NCBI RefSeq assembly: GCF_001953865.1
Contig: NZ_MQUQ01000004.1
Coordinates: 341,009 to 405,008, forward strand
Source of the DNA: Amycolatopsis coloradensis
GTDB lineage: Bacteria > Actinomycetota > Actinomycetes > Mycobacteriales > Pseudonocardiaceae
DNA length: 64,000 nucleotides
Reading direction: 5' to 3'
Positions 52,851 to 59,825 of the stretch are shown here, piece after piece; position 1 is the stretch's first letter; every line of letters begins with the position of its first letter. The notes beneath the pieces are model-generated. The model ran no database searches, was not told the DNA's origin, and was given only the letters and a program-made list of their open reading frames with translations. A program made the translations under genes and the position numbers.

Positions 52851-53894
52851 CTAGCCGCGGCCACTGTCGATGAGGTCGCCGTGATCGCCGTACATCAGTC
52901 GTCGCACCATGCCGCTGCGCAGGAAGTCGTGCGGGAAACCGAGTTTGATCCGGCTCACCGCGCTCAACCGGTCGACTTGGTCGGCGGATAGCTCGAAGTC
53001 GAAACAGGCGGCGTTCTCCTTGACCTGCTCCACCGAAGTGGCGCCGAAGATGGGGATGGTGCCGCGGCGGCGGAGCCAGTTGAGCGCGACGTGCGCGGGC
53101 AGGCAGCCGATCTCGCCCGCGATCGCGCACACCTCCTCGGCGATCGCCACGGTCCGTTCGTTCCTCGGCAGGAACCGGCTCATCACCGGATCGTCGAGCC
53201 GCCGGGGCCTTCCCGCGGCGGAGTCGTCGCGGCTCGGGAGGTACTTGCCGGTCAGCCAGCCGCTGGCCAGCGGGGTCCAGGCGGCGATCGCGAGGTCGAG
53301 TTCCTTCGCCATCGGGACGAACTCGCGGTCGACGTCCCGTTCCACCAGGCTGTACTCGACCTGCAACGCGCAGAACGGTGTCCAGCCGCGCAGTTCCGCG
53401 AGCGTGCTGGCCCTGGCCACCGCCCACGCCGGCGCGTTGGCCACGCCGACGTGGAGCACCTTCCCGGCGCGCACCAGGTCATCCAGCCCCCGCATCAGCT
53501 CGTCGACCGGGGTCAGCGCGTCCCAGGCGTGCAGCCACAACAGGTCCACGTAGTCGGTCTTCAGCCGGCGCAGGCTGTTCTCCACCGAACGCAGCATGCT
53601 CTTCCGGTGCCCGCCCGAGGCGTTGACGTCGTCCGGGGCGAGGGTGCCGCCGAACTTGGTCGCCAGCACCACCCGGTCCCGGTCGCCTTCGAGATACTCG
53701 CCGAGATAGTCCTCGGTCGGCCCGTAGGTGTGCGTGTCGATGAAATTGCCGCCGGCCTCCAGGAAGGCGTCGAAGATCCGGTGTCCATCCTCTTTGGACA
53801 CACACCAGCCGCGGCCCGCCGCGTCGAAGGTCATCGTGCCGAGGCACAGCCCCGACACCCGAAGCCCGCTCCGGCCAAGCAGCGCGTATCTCAT
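52851..53894 (-). CDS. Aldo-keto reductase
   Basis: A 347-residue NADPH-dependent AKR of the TIM-barrel type. The catalytic tetrad is visible: Asp and Tyr in NFIDTHTYGPTED, Lys in VVLATKFGG, His in DLLWLHAWDAL. The cofactor-binding PIFGATSVEQVKEN region is near the C terminus. Its start is 29 bp after the stop of the NTF2-like gene (53924-54550), and it ends 15 bp before the beta-lactamase gene, so it is in the same operon. Since none of the KS-AT modules contains a KR, this enzyme is a candidate trans-acting ketoreductase. It could instead act on a released product. Confidence 0.88.
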   Translation of the reverse strand: MRYALLGRSGLRVSGLCLGTMTFDAAGRGWCVSKEDGHRIFDAFLEAGGNFIDTHTYGPTEDYLGEYLEGDRDRVVLATKFGGTLAPDDVNASGGHRKSMLRSVENSLRRLKTDYVDLLWLHAWDALTPVDELMRGLDDLVRAGKVLHVGVANAPAWAVARASTLAELRGWTPFCALQVEYSLVERDVDREFVPMAKELDLAIAAWTPLASGWLTGKYLPSRDDSAAGRPRRLDDPVMSRFLPRNERTVAIAEEVCAIAGEIGCLPAHVALNWLRRRGTIPIFGATSVEQVKENAACFDFELSADQVDRLSAVSRIKLGFPHDFLRSGMVRRLMYGDHGDLIDSGRG

Positions 53895-53923
53895 CGATGC
53901 CTCATCCTGTTCTGGGCGCTTGA

Positions 53924-54550
53924 CTACGAATGCGCCACCACGGCCTCTTCACCGCCGGAAGGGATTTCCGTCATCTGCGAAGCTTCGAGTCGCCAGTGCG
54001 AATCCTCGAACACGTAGGTGTGCGTGGTGCGGTACGTGCCGGTGAAATCCGCCTCGTGGACTTCACCGGTACGGAGGTTCTTGGTCTCACCGGAGCCGCT
54101 CATCTTCACCGTGCTGGTGAGCACCGCGGCGCCGGGACCGTGGATGTGCAGTGACTCCTCGGTCGTCTCGAAACCGTCGTGGCCGAACGAATCGAAGTGC
54201 ACGAGCCCGGAAAGGATCACGGAGATGCTCCGCTCCCGGTTCTCGTTGTGGCCGAACGGGGTCACGAAACTGTAGTCCTCGGTCATCAGCGCTTCCAGCC
54301 GCGACCGATCGGCCTCGACCTCTTCAGCGCCAAGGGCTTTCACCGGTTCCGCCCCGGTGCGCCCGGCGATCTCGTTGTACTTGGCGGTGATCTGCGCCGA
54401 TTCGGCGGCCACCGCCCGCACACCCTGCTGGATCCGCTCGATCTCGGCACTGTCCAGCCCACAGGACCGTGCGCTGGACTCGTCCACCGTGAACTGGCCG
54501 ATGGTCTCTTCGAGTTGCTTTTCGGAAAGCCGCGGTTCCGGTGCGGACAT
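53924..54550 (-). CDS. NTF2/SnoaL-like protein (first gene of NRPS/PKS operon)
   Basis: A 208-residue protein, paralogue of the one at 54636-55328. It has an N-terminal helical part (EETIGQFTVDESSARSCGLD) and a C-terminal NTF2-like domain with FETTEESLHIHG, YRTTHTYVFEDSHWRLEASQ and the shared QMTEIP end. The start at 54550 has an AGGAGG ribosome site; the longer frame lacks one. It is the first gene of a transcript running to 37298 and is driven by promoter site 4. The NTF2 pocket suggests a cyclase, dehydratase or isomerase, but catalytic residues cannot be assigned. Confidence 0.8.
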   Translation of the reverse strand: MSAPEPRLSEKQLEETIGQFTVDESSARSCGLDSAEIERIQQGVRAVAAESAQITAKYNEIAGRTGAEPVKALGAEEVEADRSRLEALMTEDYSFVTPFGHNENRERSISVILSGLVHFDSFGHDGFETTEESLHIHGPGAAVLTSTVKMSGSGETKNLRTGEVHEADFTGTYRTTHTYVFEDSHWRLEASQMTEIPSGGEEAVVAHS

Positions 54551-54580
54551 GGGTTTCCTCCTTTTGCCGGTCAACTGATC

Positions 54581-54623
54581 ATTGTCCGGCGGCGGGGGGT
54601 ACGCGGAACTTCTTCCGGCTTGC
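54581..54623 (-). promoter_or_regulatory. Cluster promoter element, site 4 (NRPS/PKS operon)
   Basis: Read leftwards: GCAA-GCCGGA-AGAAG at 54623-54609, 22 bp, then GACAAT at 54586-54581. The first ATG is 31 bp further on. It would drive the operon 54550-37298. Confidence 0.65.
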
Positions 54624-54635
54624 GGTTGAACCGAT

Positions 54636-55328
54636 TCAGTCTTCCGGGCGCCAATCCGCGGGACGGTCGGTACCCGGACCGGTGGCGAACCGCACCTTCG
54701 GCTTGGGCGCGTCGGTCATCTGCGACGCGGTCAGCTGCCAGCGGCCATCACGGAACGTGTAGGTGTGGATCGTCCGATAGGTGAACTCGCGCGGCTTCTC
54801 GGTGATCTGGCCGGTGCCCTCGTCCTCTGTGAGCCATTTACCCTGCATACTGAACGTGCCGGTGTACACGGCCGTGTTGCCGTGGACCTGGAGCACGTCC
54901 TCGGTGGTCTCGAAGCCGTCGCGGCCCAGCGCCTGCGGGCGGATCGCACCGGACATCATCCGATCGATACAACGCTGCTTGCCGACGATCTCACCGTGCG
55001 GAGCCACCAGCCGGTACTCCTCGCCGACGAGGTGGTTCAGCAGCGCCCGGTCGGCGTCGACCTCGGCTTGGTCGATCAATTCCGCCACGGGCTTGCCCGA
55101 ACTCTTCGCCAGCCCCTTGATCTTGATGTACTTGTCGCTGATCGTGGTGGCGTCGGCGACCAGCTTCTTGATCGCGGCCCGGGTCTCGGCGATCTGCTCC
55201 TCGGTGAGCCCGGCCGCCTGTGCGCCGTTCTCCTCGACGGTGAACTCGCCGATGGTCTGGTCGAGTTCTTCCTTGGTCAGGTCTGTCCATTTCTCGCTCT
55301 GGCTGCGCTGCTGCTTCTCCACCGACAT
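54636..55328 (-). CDS. NTF2/SnoaL-like protein
   Basis: A 230-residue protein closely resembling its downstream neighbour at 53924-54550: the same N-terminal layout (LDQTIGEFTVEENGAQAAGL), FETTEDVLQVHG and YRTIHTYTFRDGRWQLTASQ. It has its own promoter element (site 5) and is followed by site 4, so the two paralogues are transcribed separately although adjacent and co-directional. A GAAGGAGC site precedes the ATG. This looks like a tandem duplication that diverged. The function is unknown; both may act on the same substrate class. Confidence 0.8.
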   Translation of the reverse strand: MSVEKQQRSQSEKWTDLTKEELDQTIGEFTVEENGAQAAGLTEEQIAETRAAIKKLVADATTISDKYIKIKGLAKSSGKPVAELIDQAEVDADRALLNHLVGEEYRLVAPHGEIVGKQRCIDRMMSGAIRPQALGRDGFETTEDVLQVHGNTAVYTGTFSMQGKWLTEDEGTGQITEKPREFTYRTIHTYTFRDGRWQLTASQMTDAPKPKVRFATGPGTDRPADWRPED

Positions 55329-55369
55329 GACCCGCTCCTTCGTCGACCTCTCGGTGATCGCTGGTGGCG

Positions 55370-55411
55370 AGTCTGCCCCGTACCGGGTTTTGTCTACTTC
55401 TTCAGTGTTGC
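55370..55411 (-). promoter_or_regulatory. Cluster promoter element, site 5
   Basis: Read leftwards: GCAA-CACTGA-AGAAG at 55411-55397, 21 bp, then CAGACT at 55375-55370; ATG at 55328. It faces site 6, and the two form a 12-bp perfect inverted repeat (55394-55405 against 55431-55442). Confidence 0.65.
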
Positions 55412-55424
55412 TTTAAGCGGGCTG

Positions 55425-55465
55425 GCAAGGCTGAAGAAGTAGTTCTTCCTTGGAGGGGACAGCAT
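55425..55465 (+). promoter_or_regulatory. Cluster promoter element, site 6 (divergent)
   Basis: Read rightwards: GCAA-GGCTGA-AGAAG at 55425-55439, 20 bp, then CAGCAT at 55460-55465; ATG of the SnoaL gene at 55542. It is the only plus-strand copy. Confidence 0.65.
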
Positions 55466-55541
55466 TTCGAGTGGCAGGAAATGACCCTCACCGCTCGCTC
55501 CCGCGGGCAGGTGCCGTCCGGCACAAGGAAGGCGACTCGCG

Positions 55542-55970
55542 ATGTCGACTGAGGAGAACAAGGATCTGGTCCAGCGCTACATAGCGACGTGGAACAGCGG
55601 GGACCTGGAAGGCATGGCGGAGTTCTGGTCGCCCGACATGGTCCACCACACCCGGATGGGCAGCCACGGTTTCGAGTCCGTGCTGACCATCGTGTCCGAC
55701 TTCATGCGGGCGTTCCCCGATTTGCGGTTCACCATCGAGGACATCCTCGCCGACGGCGACCGCGTCGCCACCAGGATGACCGCGACCGGCACGCACACCG
55801 GCAGCTACATGGGCAAGGAGGCCACCGGCAACAAGGTGAGCTGCTCGGTCTTCGGCGTCGCGCGCGTCCAGGACGGCAAGCTCGTCGAGCACTGGGGTGT
55901 CACCGACGAGCTGCATCTCATGGAGCAGGTCGGACTGGTGCCCGAGGAGTACCTCGCCGCGATGGCCTGA
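55542..55970 (+). CDS. SnoaL-like polyketide cyclase family protein
   Basis: A 142-residue protein of typical SnoaL size. It has KDLVQRYIATWNSGDLEGM at the start, FPDLRFTIEDILADGDRVATR in the middle and a LVEHWGVTDELHLMEQVG ending with the family's HWG and a following acidic residue. The AAGGAAGG ribosome site lies 10 nt before the ATG. It is the only biosynthetic gene transcribed rightwards in this part, from promoter site 6. SnoaL-like enzymes catalyse intramolecular aldol cyclisation or hydroxylation. Here it is the most canonical of five NTF2-like proteins in the region. Confidence 0.85.
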   Translation: MSTEENKDLVQRYIATWNSGDLEGMAEFWSPDMVHHTRMGSHGFESVLTIVSDFMRAFPDLRFTIEDILADGDRVATRMTATGTHTGSYMGKEATGNKVSCSVFGVARVQDGKLVEHWGVTDELHLMEQVGLVPEEYLAAMA

Positions 55971-55987
55971 TCCGCACTGGAGGAACA

Positions 55988-56239
55988 ATGGCCGAATGGG
56001 GACGACGGAGTTTCCTTGCGGGCGCGGGCGCTCTGCTTTCCCTCGCGGCCGGTTCCACCGCTTCGCCGCCGATGTCTTCCGGCACCGCCAGTCCGTCGAA
56101 CCCGCGTGATCAGACGACGATCACCCGTGATCGCCATTCAATCACCCGTGATCGCCGTCTGATCACACGTGATCGCCATCCAAACACGCGAGTTCGCCGT
56201 CTAATCACGCGACCGCGAGCGATGCGCGCCCTCTTCTGA
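55988..56239 (+). pseudogene. Truncated Tat-signal protein running into a repeat array
   Basis: The ATG at 55988 behind GGAGGAA gives GRRSFLAGAGALLSLAAGS, an intact twin-arginine signal peptide. After about 35 residues the frame enters the CGTGAT repeat array and reads repetitive Arg/Asp/Thr codons to a stop at 56239. I infer a secreted enzyme gene whose body was lost, with the repeat at the break point. It begins 18 bp after the SnoaL gene and was probably once co-transcribed with it. Confidence 0.6.
56107..56215. repeat. CGTGAT-type tandem repeat, copy 2
   Basis: Five to six imperfect units of about 20 bp containing GTGATCGCC alternating with TGATCA- and CAATCA-like parts. It is the reverse complement of the unit type at 15772-15843. 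Units vary in sequence with no separate spacers, so it is not a CRISPR array. Confidence 0.7.
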
Positions 56240-56245
56240 AGAGGT

Positions 56246-56298
56246 GTCGCGAAAGCCACTTTCGGGACATCAGACGTCGCGAAAGTGGCTTTCGCGAC
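56246..56298. repeat. Palindromic intergenic repeat, copy 2
   Basis: Near-identical to the palindrome at 3397-3449 (core GAAAGCCACTTTC), again between genes. Together with the adjacent CGTGAT repeat it suggests a spot where repeats accumulate. Confidence 0.78.
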
Positions 56299-56358
56299 GT
56301 CCTGGACCGGCACACACGCGCGAGGCTGAGGCGCGTCCGGAAGGCCTGACGAACTTGC

Positions 56359-57618
56359 CTAACGCCACTCACGACCACCCCGGGCGACGCCGACCTGCTG
56401 GAAGTCCGCATCCTCCGAAAGTCGCCGGATGGTCCCGTCCAGCACCGTCAGCGACATCAGCGGAAACGCGAAGTCCGACGCGGCGTAGATCCCGTGTTTC
56501 TGCTGTAGCTGGAACACCCTGTCCCCGAACACCTTCATGTCGAACTCCACGCCCGGCCCCGCGTGCTCGGCCACGATCACCGCCATCTCCGCGACGAACG
56601 CCGCACGATCCACCCCGCCCGAATCGACCGCGCTCTCCAGCACGATCTCGCCGCAGCGCTCGCCGTCGCCGAGGGCGAGGCAGGCGAAGAACTCGCCGAT
56701 CAGCTCGCGCACCCGCTCCGGCAGCTGCACGCAGTACCCGGCGTCGAGGATCACCACGCGCTGGTCGCGGGTGAGGTAGACGTTGCCGGGATGCAGGTCG
56801 CAATGGACGAACCCCTCGGCGAACATCATCCGGTTGGCCGCTTCGAGTGTCCGCTTCGCGAGTGTCGCGCGGACGTCGGTCGGTAGCGCTTCCGGCGTCG
56901 CGGTGTCGAGCTGTGGCAGATATTCGAACAGCAGGCAGTCCGCTGTGGACAGTTCCGGGTACACCGCGGGCACCCGGATCTGCGGGATCTCGGACAGGCA
57001 CCGCCGCAGCCGGGCGATGTTGCGGGCCTCGCGGGCGAAGTCGAGCTGCCCGAGGATGGCGGTGCTGATGTACCCGACGAGGTCGGCCATCGGCATCCCG
57101 CGCATCTTCGGCAGCTTCTCCATCCGGCGCACCATCGACCGGATCAGGGCCAGGTCGGCGCGCATGCGGCCCTCGATACCGGGCCGCTTGAGCTTCACCG
57201 CGACCACCCGTCCGTCGGCCAGCTCACCCCGGTAGACACAGGCGATGCTCCCGCTGGCGCTGGGGTCCGGCGCCACTTCCAGTCCCTCGATGTCCGCCTC
57301 CCGGAGAGCACGGACCGCCTTGCGCCGGGACATCGGCCGCACGGAGTCGTGCAGGGTGCCGAGTTCGTCGCAGAGCGCGGCCGGCATGGTGTCGCGGCGG
57401 GTGCTGGAGGTCTGCCCGAACTTCACGAAGGTCGGCCCGAGTATCTGAAGGGTCCGTACGAAACCCCGGTAAGCCATCCGTTTCGCCCGCTTCGGGCCAC
57501 CCGTCACGAACCCGCCCAGCATCAGGAGCAGCACGACGATTCCGGAGCCGAGCAGCACGGCGACGATGGTGACGAATCTGGTGAACAGCCTCCAGCGGGA
57601 TACAGGGATGTCCGGCAC
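56359..57618 (-). CDS. ABC1/UbiB-family atypical kinase, membrane anchored
   Basis: A 419-residue protein kinase-like ATPase of the ABC1/ADCK/UbiB family. An N-terminal hydrophobic helix (about 12-36) anchors it. Family motifs: GPTFVKFGQ (the KxGQ extension), SASGSIACVYRG (Ala-rich nucleotide loop), VAVKLKRP (Lys) and HCDLHPGNVYL (catalytic loop). The metal-binding DFG is changed to DAG (VILDAGYCV). UbiB proteins support quinone and other lipid biosynthesis by an unsettled mechanism. It is 9 bp downstream of the SRPBCC-methyltransferase gene and shares promoter site 7. A second member starts at 63511, so the pathway apparently uses two. Confidence 0.88.
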   Translation of the reverse strand: MPDIPVSRWRLFTRFVTIVAVLLGSGIVVLLLMLGGFVTGGPKRAKRMAYRGFVRTLQILGPTFVKFGQTSSTRRDTMPAALCDELGTLHDSVRPMSRRKAVRALREADIEGLEVAPDPSASGSIACVYRGELADGRVVAVKLKRPGIEGRMRADLALIRSMVRRMEKLPKMRGMPMADLVGYISTAILGQLDFAREARNIARLRRCLSEIPQIRVPAVYPELSTADCLLFEYLPQLDTATPEALPTDVRATLAKRTLEAANRMMFAEGFVHCDLHPGNVYLTRDQRVVILDAGYCVQLPERVRELIGEFFACLALGDGERCGEIVLESAVDSGGVDRAAFVAEMAVIVAEHAGPGVEFDMKVFGDRVFQLQQKHGIYAASDFAFPLMSLTVLDGTIRRLSEDADFQQVGVARGGREWR

Positions 57619-57627
57619 AGCGGCCTC

Positions 57628-59745
57628 CTAGGGACGAAGCAGGTACAGCGCGTTCATCGGGCTCCGCAACGGGATTTCCTCGGTGCTGGCGAACCCGGCC
57701 CGGCCGGCCAGTTCGGCCAGCTCCGCGAACGGCAGGCCGAGGGTGCCCAGCGCGGGCCCGCCGTCGGCCAGCGCGGACGGCACGCAGTAGAGCGTGCTGG
57801 TGGCGTACAGGATGGTCCCGGGTGCGCCGCGGTTGTCCTGCGCGTCGGCGGCCGCGTTGCTCTCCAGCACCAGCAGCACACCACCCGAGGGCTCGAGCGC
57901 GCGGTGCGCGGCCGCCAGCAGCGCGGGCGGGTCGGGCGCGTCGTGCAGGACGTCGAACATCGTGACCAGGTCCAGCGGTCCGGCCAGCCCGGTCGTCGCG
58001 TCGGTGGCCTCGAACCGCACCCGCCCGTTCAGGCCCGCGTCCGCCGCGGCCGCGGCCGCTCTGTCCACATTGGGCTTGTGGAGATCGTACCCGGTAAACT
58101 CGCTGCCGGGGAACCGCTGTGCCATGGCGAGCACGGCACGCCCGCTGCCGCTGCCCACGTCGGCCGCCTTGCCGCCCCGTTCCAGTGCCTCGGTGAGGCC
58201 GGGGACGGCGGGCAGCCACTGTTCGACCAGCATGGTGTCGAGCCAGCTCGCGCTCATCCGTTCCATCGCCCGGTAGAGACCGTCCGGGTACTCCTCGTGC
58301 GGGATGCCCTGTCCGGTCCGGAACGCCTCGGCCACTTCGTCGAGCATTCCGGCCAGCGGCGGCACGAGACCGTATGCCGGGGCGAGGCACAGCGGTGACC
58401 GTTCGTCGGCGAGCACGGCGGCCCGTTCGGGAGGCAGCGTGAACCGCTCGCTGCCGGGATCGAATTCCAAGTACCCGGCGCTGTGCAGACCCCACAGCCA
58501 CTCGCGCACGTACCGTTCGGCCAGTTCGGCCCGCCCGGCGAGTTCCTTCGCCGTCGCCGGACCACCGGCGAGTGCGCCGAACAGGCCGAGCCGGACGCCC
58601 AGCGCCGCCAGCACCGAGGCCATGGCGCCTCCAAGGTCGTTCATCACCTTCTCCGCGAAACCCATGGCGGCGGGGAAGTCCAGCTCGGTGGTGGCGGCCT
58701 GTCCGTTCGCGCTGCCGCCGCCGGAGGACCAGCCGTGCGGTCCGGCAGGCGGCCCCTGTGGGGCGAACAGCATCTGCGCCCTGGCCGCCGCGTTGATCCA
58801 GAACGCGGTGAGCAGCTTCCGTTCGGTCACCGGGTTCTGGATGTCCAGGCGTTCCCAGTCGTAGTGGAACACCTGCAGCAGGCTCTGCCCGAGCCCGGTC
58901 GGTTCGATCCACATCCGGCCGCCGAGCGCCGACCTCCACGACGGCCGTCGCAGTTCGAACTCCAGGTAGGGCATGTAGGAAGGGAATTCCTGTGCGGTGT
59001 CCACCGCCTTCGTCACCCGCAGTTCCACCGCTCCGCTGGCGTCCCCCATCATCAACGTCATCGGGTCGTCGACGGCGAGGGAGCCCGACGTCCGCTGCAT
59101 CCAGTGCTTCACCGCGCCGGGGCTGGTCAGCGCCTCCCACGCCTGGAACGGCATGGCGGGCAGCGGGATCTGCAGGTACGGCCCCATCCGGCGCCACGGC
59201 CACCGGGTGTTCGTCCCGGTGCGCAGATAGCCGGCCAGCTGGTCCACGATGCCGGGCCAGCCCATCCCGTTCCAGGACCGCCAGTCCGACGGCGGGTTGG
59301 TCGCCTCTTCCACCACCGTCACCGTGGTGCCGTCGGCGCCGGGGGTGAGGGTCCAGGTGACCGACGTCGCCGGGCCCACCCCGACCCAGCGCCACAGGTA
59401 CTCCAGGGTCCCGGGCCTCGACGACGTCGGCGCGACCGCGCGCGCGGTGGAGCAGTAGAAGAACTCGCCGTCCTCGAAGTCCAAAGTGGACTCGGTACCG
59501 GCCTTCGCCCAGCCGCCGTGCGCAACAGCGAGCCATTCTCGCAAATGCCGTGGATCGGTCAGCGCGTCCCATACGGCATCGGCGGGCGCCGGGATCTGGC
59601 CCATCGTGACGAGGCGCTCCCACCGGTCCTGTGCCACCGGGAAGGAAACCCCGCCGAGCGGGGCGAACGCGCTCGCGGTCGTGGTCAGATCGAATTCGGG
59701 CGCGGCCGGGACACCGGCGAACCCTCCGGCTGGTCGCGCTGCCAT
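57628..59745 (-). CDS. SRPBCC-SRPBCC-methyltransferase fusion
   Basis: A 705-residue protein. Residues about 35-190 and 195-330 are two START/AHSA1-type (SRPBCC) ligand-binding domains, each with a PADAVWDALTDPRHLREWL- or FQAWEALTSPGAVKHWM-type helix. About 365-450 is a winged-helix dimerisation-type domain (LGLFGALAGGPATAKELAG), and about 500-690 a class I SAM methyltransferase (AADVGSGSGRAVLAMAQ, then DLVTMFDVLHDAPDP). Such fusions are not a standard enzyme layout. The two lipid-type pockets may present a hydrophobic intermediate to the methyltransferase. Promoter site 7 is just upstream, and the ABC1 gene follows by 9 bp. Confidence 0.85.
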   Translation of the reverse strand: MAARPAGGFAGVPAAPEFDLTTTASAFAPLGGVSFPVAQDRWERLVTMGQIPAPADAVWDALTDPRHLREWLAVAHGGWAKAGTESTLDFEDGEFFYCSTARAVAPTSSRPGTLEYLWRWVGVGPATSVTWTLTPGADGTTVTVVEEATNPPSDWRSWNGMGWPGIVDQLAGYLRTGTNTRWPWRRMGPYLQIPLPAMPFQAWEALTSPGAVKHWMQRTSGSLAVDDPMTLMMGDASGAVELRVTKAVDTAQEFPSYMPYLEFELRRPSWRSALGGRMWIEPTGLGQSLLQVFHYDWERLDIQNPVTERKLLTAFWINAAARAQMLFAPQGPPAGPHGWSSGGGSANGQAATTELDFPAAMGFAEKVMNDLGGAMASVLAALGVRLGLFGALAGGPATAKELAGRAELAERYVREWLWGLHSAGYLEFDPGSERFTLPPERAAVLADERSPLCLAPAYGLVPPLAGMLDEVAEAFRTGQGIPHEEYPDGLYRAMERMSASWLDTMLVEQWLPAVPGLTEALERGGKAADVGSGSGRAVLAMAQRFPGSEFTGYDLHKPNVDRAAAAAADAGLNGRVRFEATDATTGLAGPLDLVTMFDVLHDAPDPPALLAAAHRALEPSGGVLLVLESNAAADAQDNRGAPGTILYATSTLYCVPSALADGGPALGTLGLPFAELAELAGRAGFASTEEIPLRSPMNALYLLRP

Positions 59746-59781
59746 CGCCTGCCCCTTCGCCGATTTTCCTTTGTTCCCACC

Positions 59782-59823
59782 ACGCTAGGGCGGACGGCGA
59801 GCCGGCAACTTCTCCGGAATTGC
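59782..59823 (-). promoter_or_regulatory. Cluster promoter element, site 7
   Basis: Read leftwards: GCAA-TTCCGG-AGAAG at 59823-59809, 21 bp, then TAGCGT at 59787-59782; ATG at 59745. It lies immediately after the stop of the upstream P450 gene. Confidence 0.65.
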
Positions 59824-59825
59824 GG

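Noticed and set aside
56107..56215. Possible CRISPR array
   Set aside because: Units are short, imperfect and contiguous, with no unique spacers and no cas genes; the same units occur elsewhere as a dispersed repeat.
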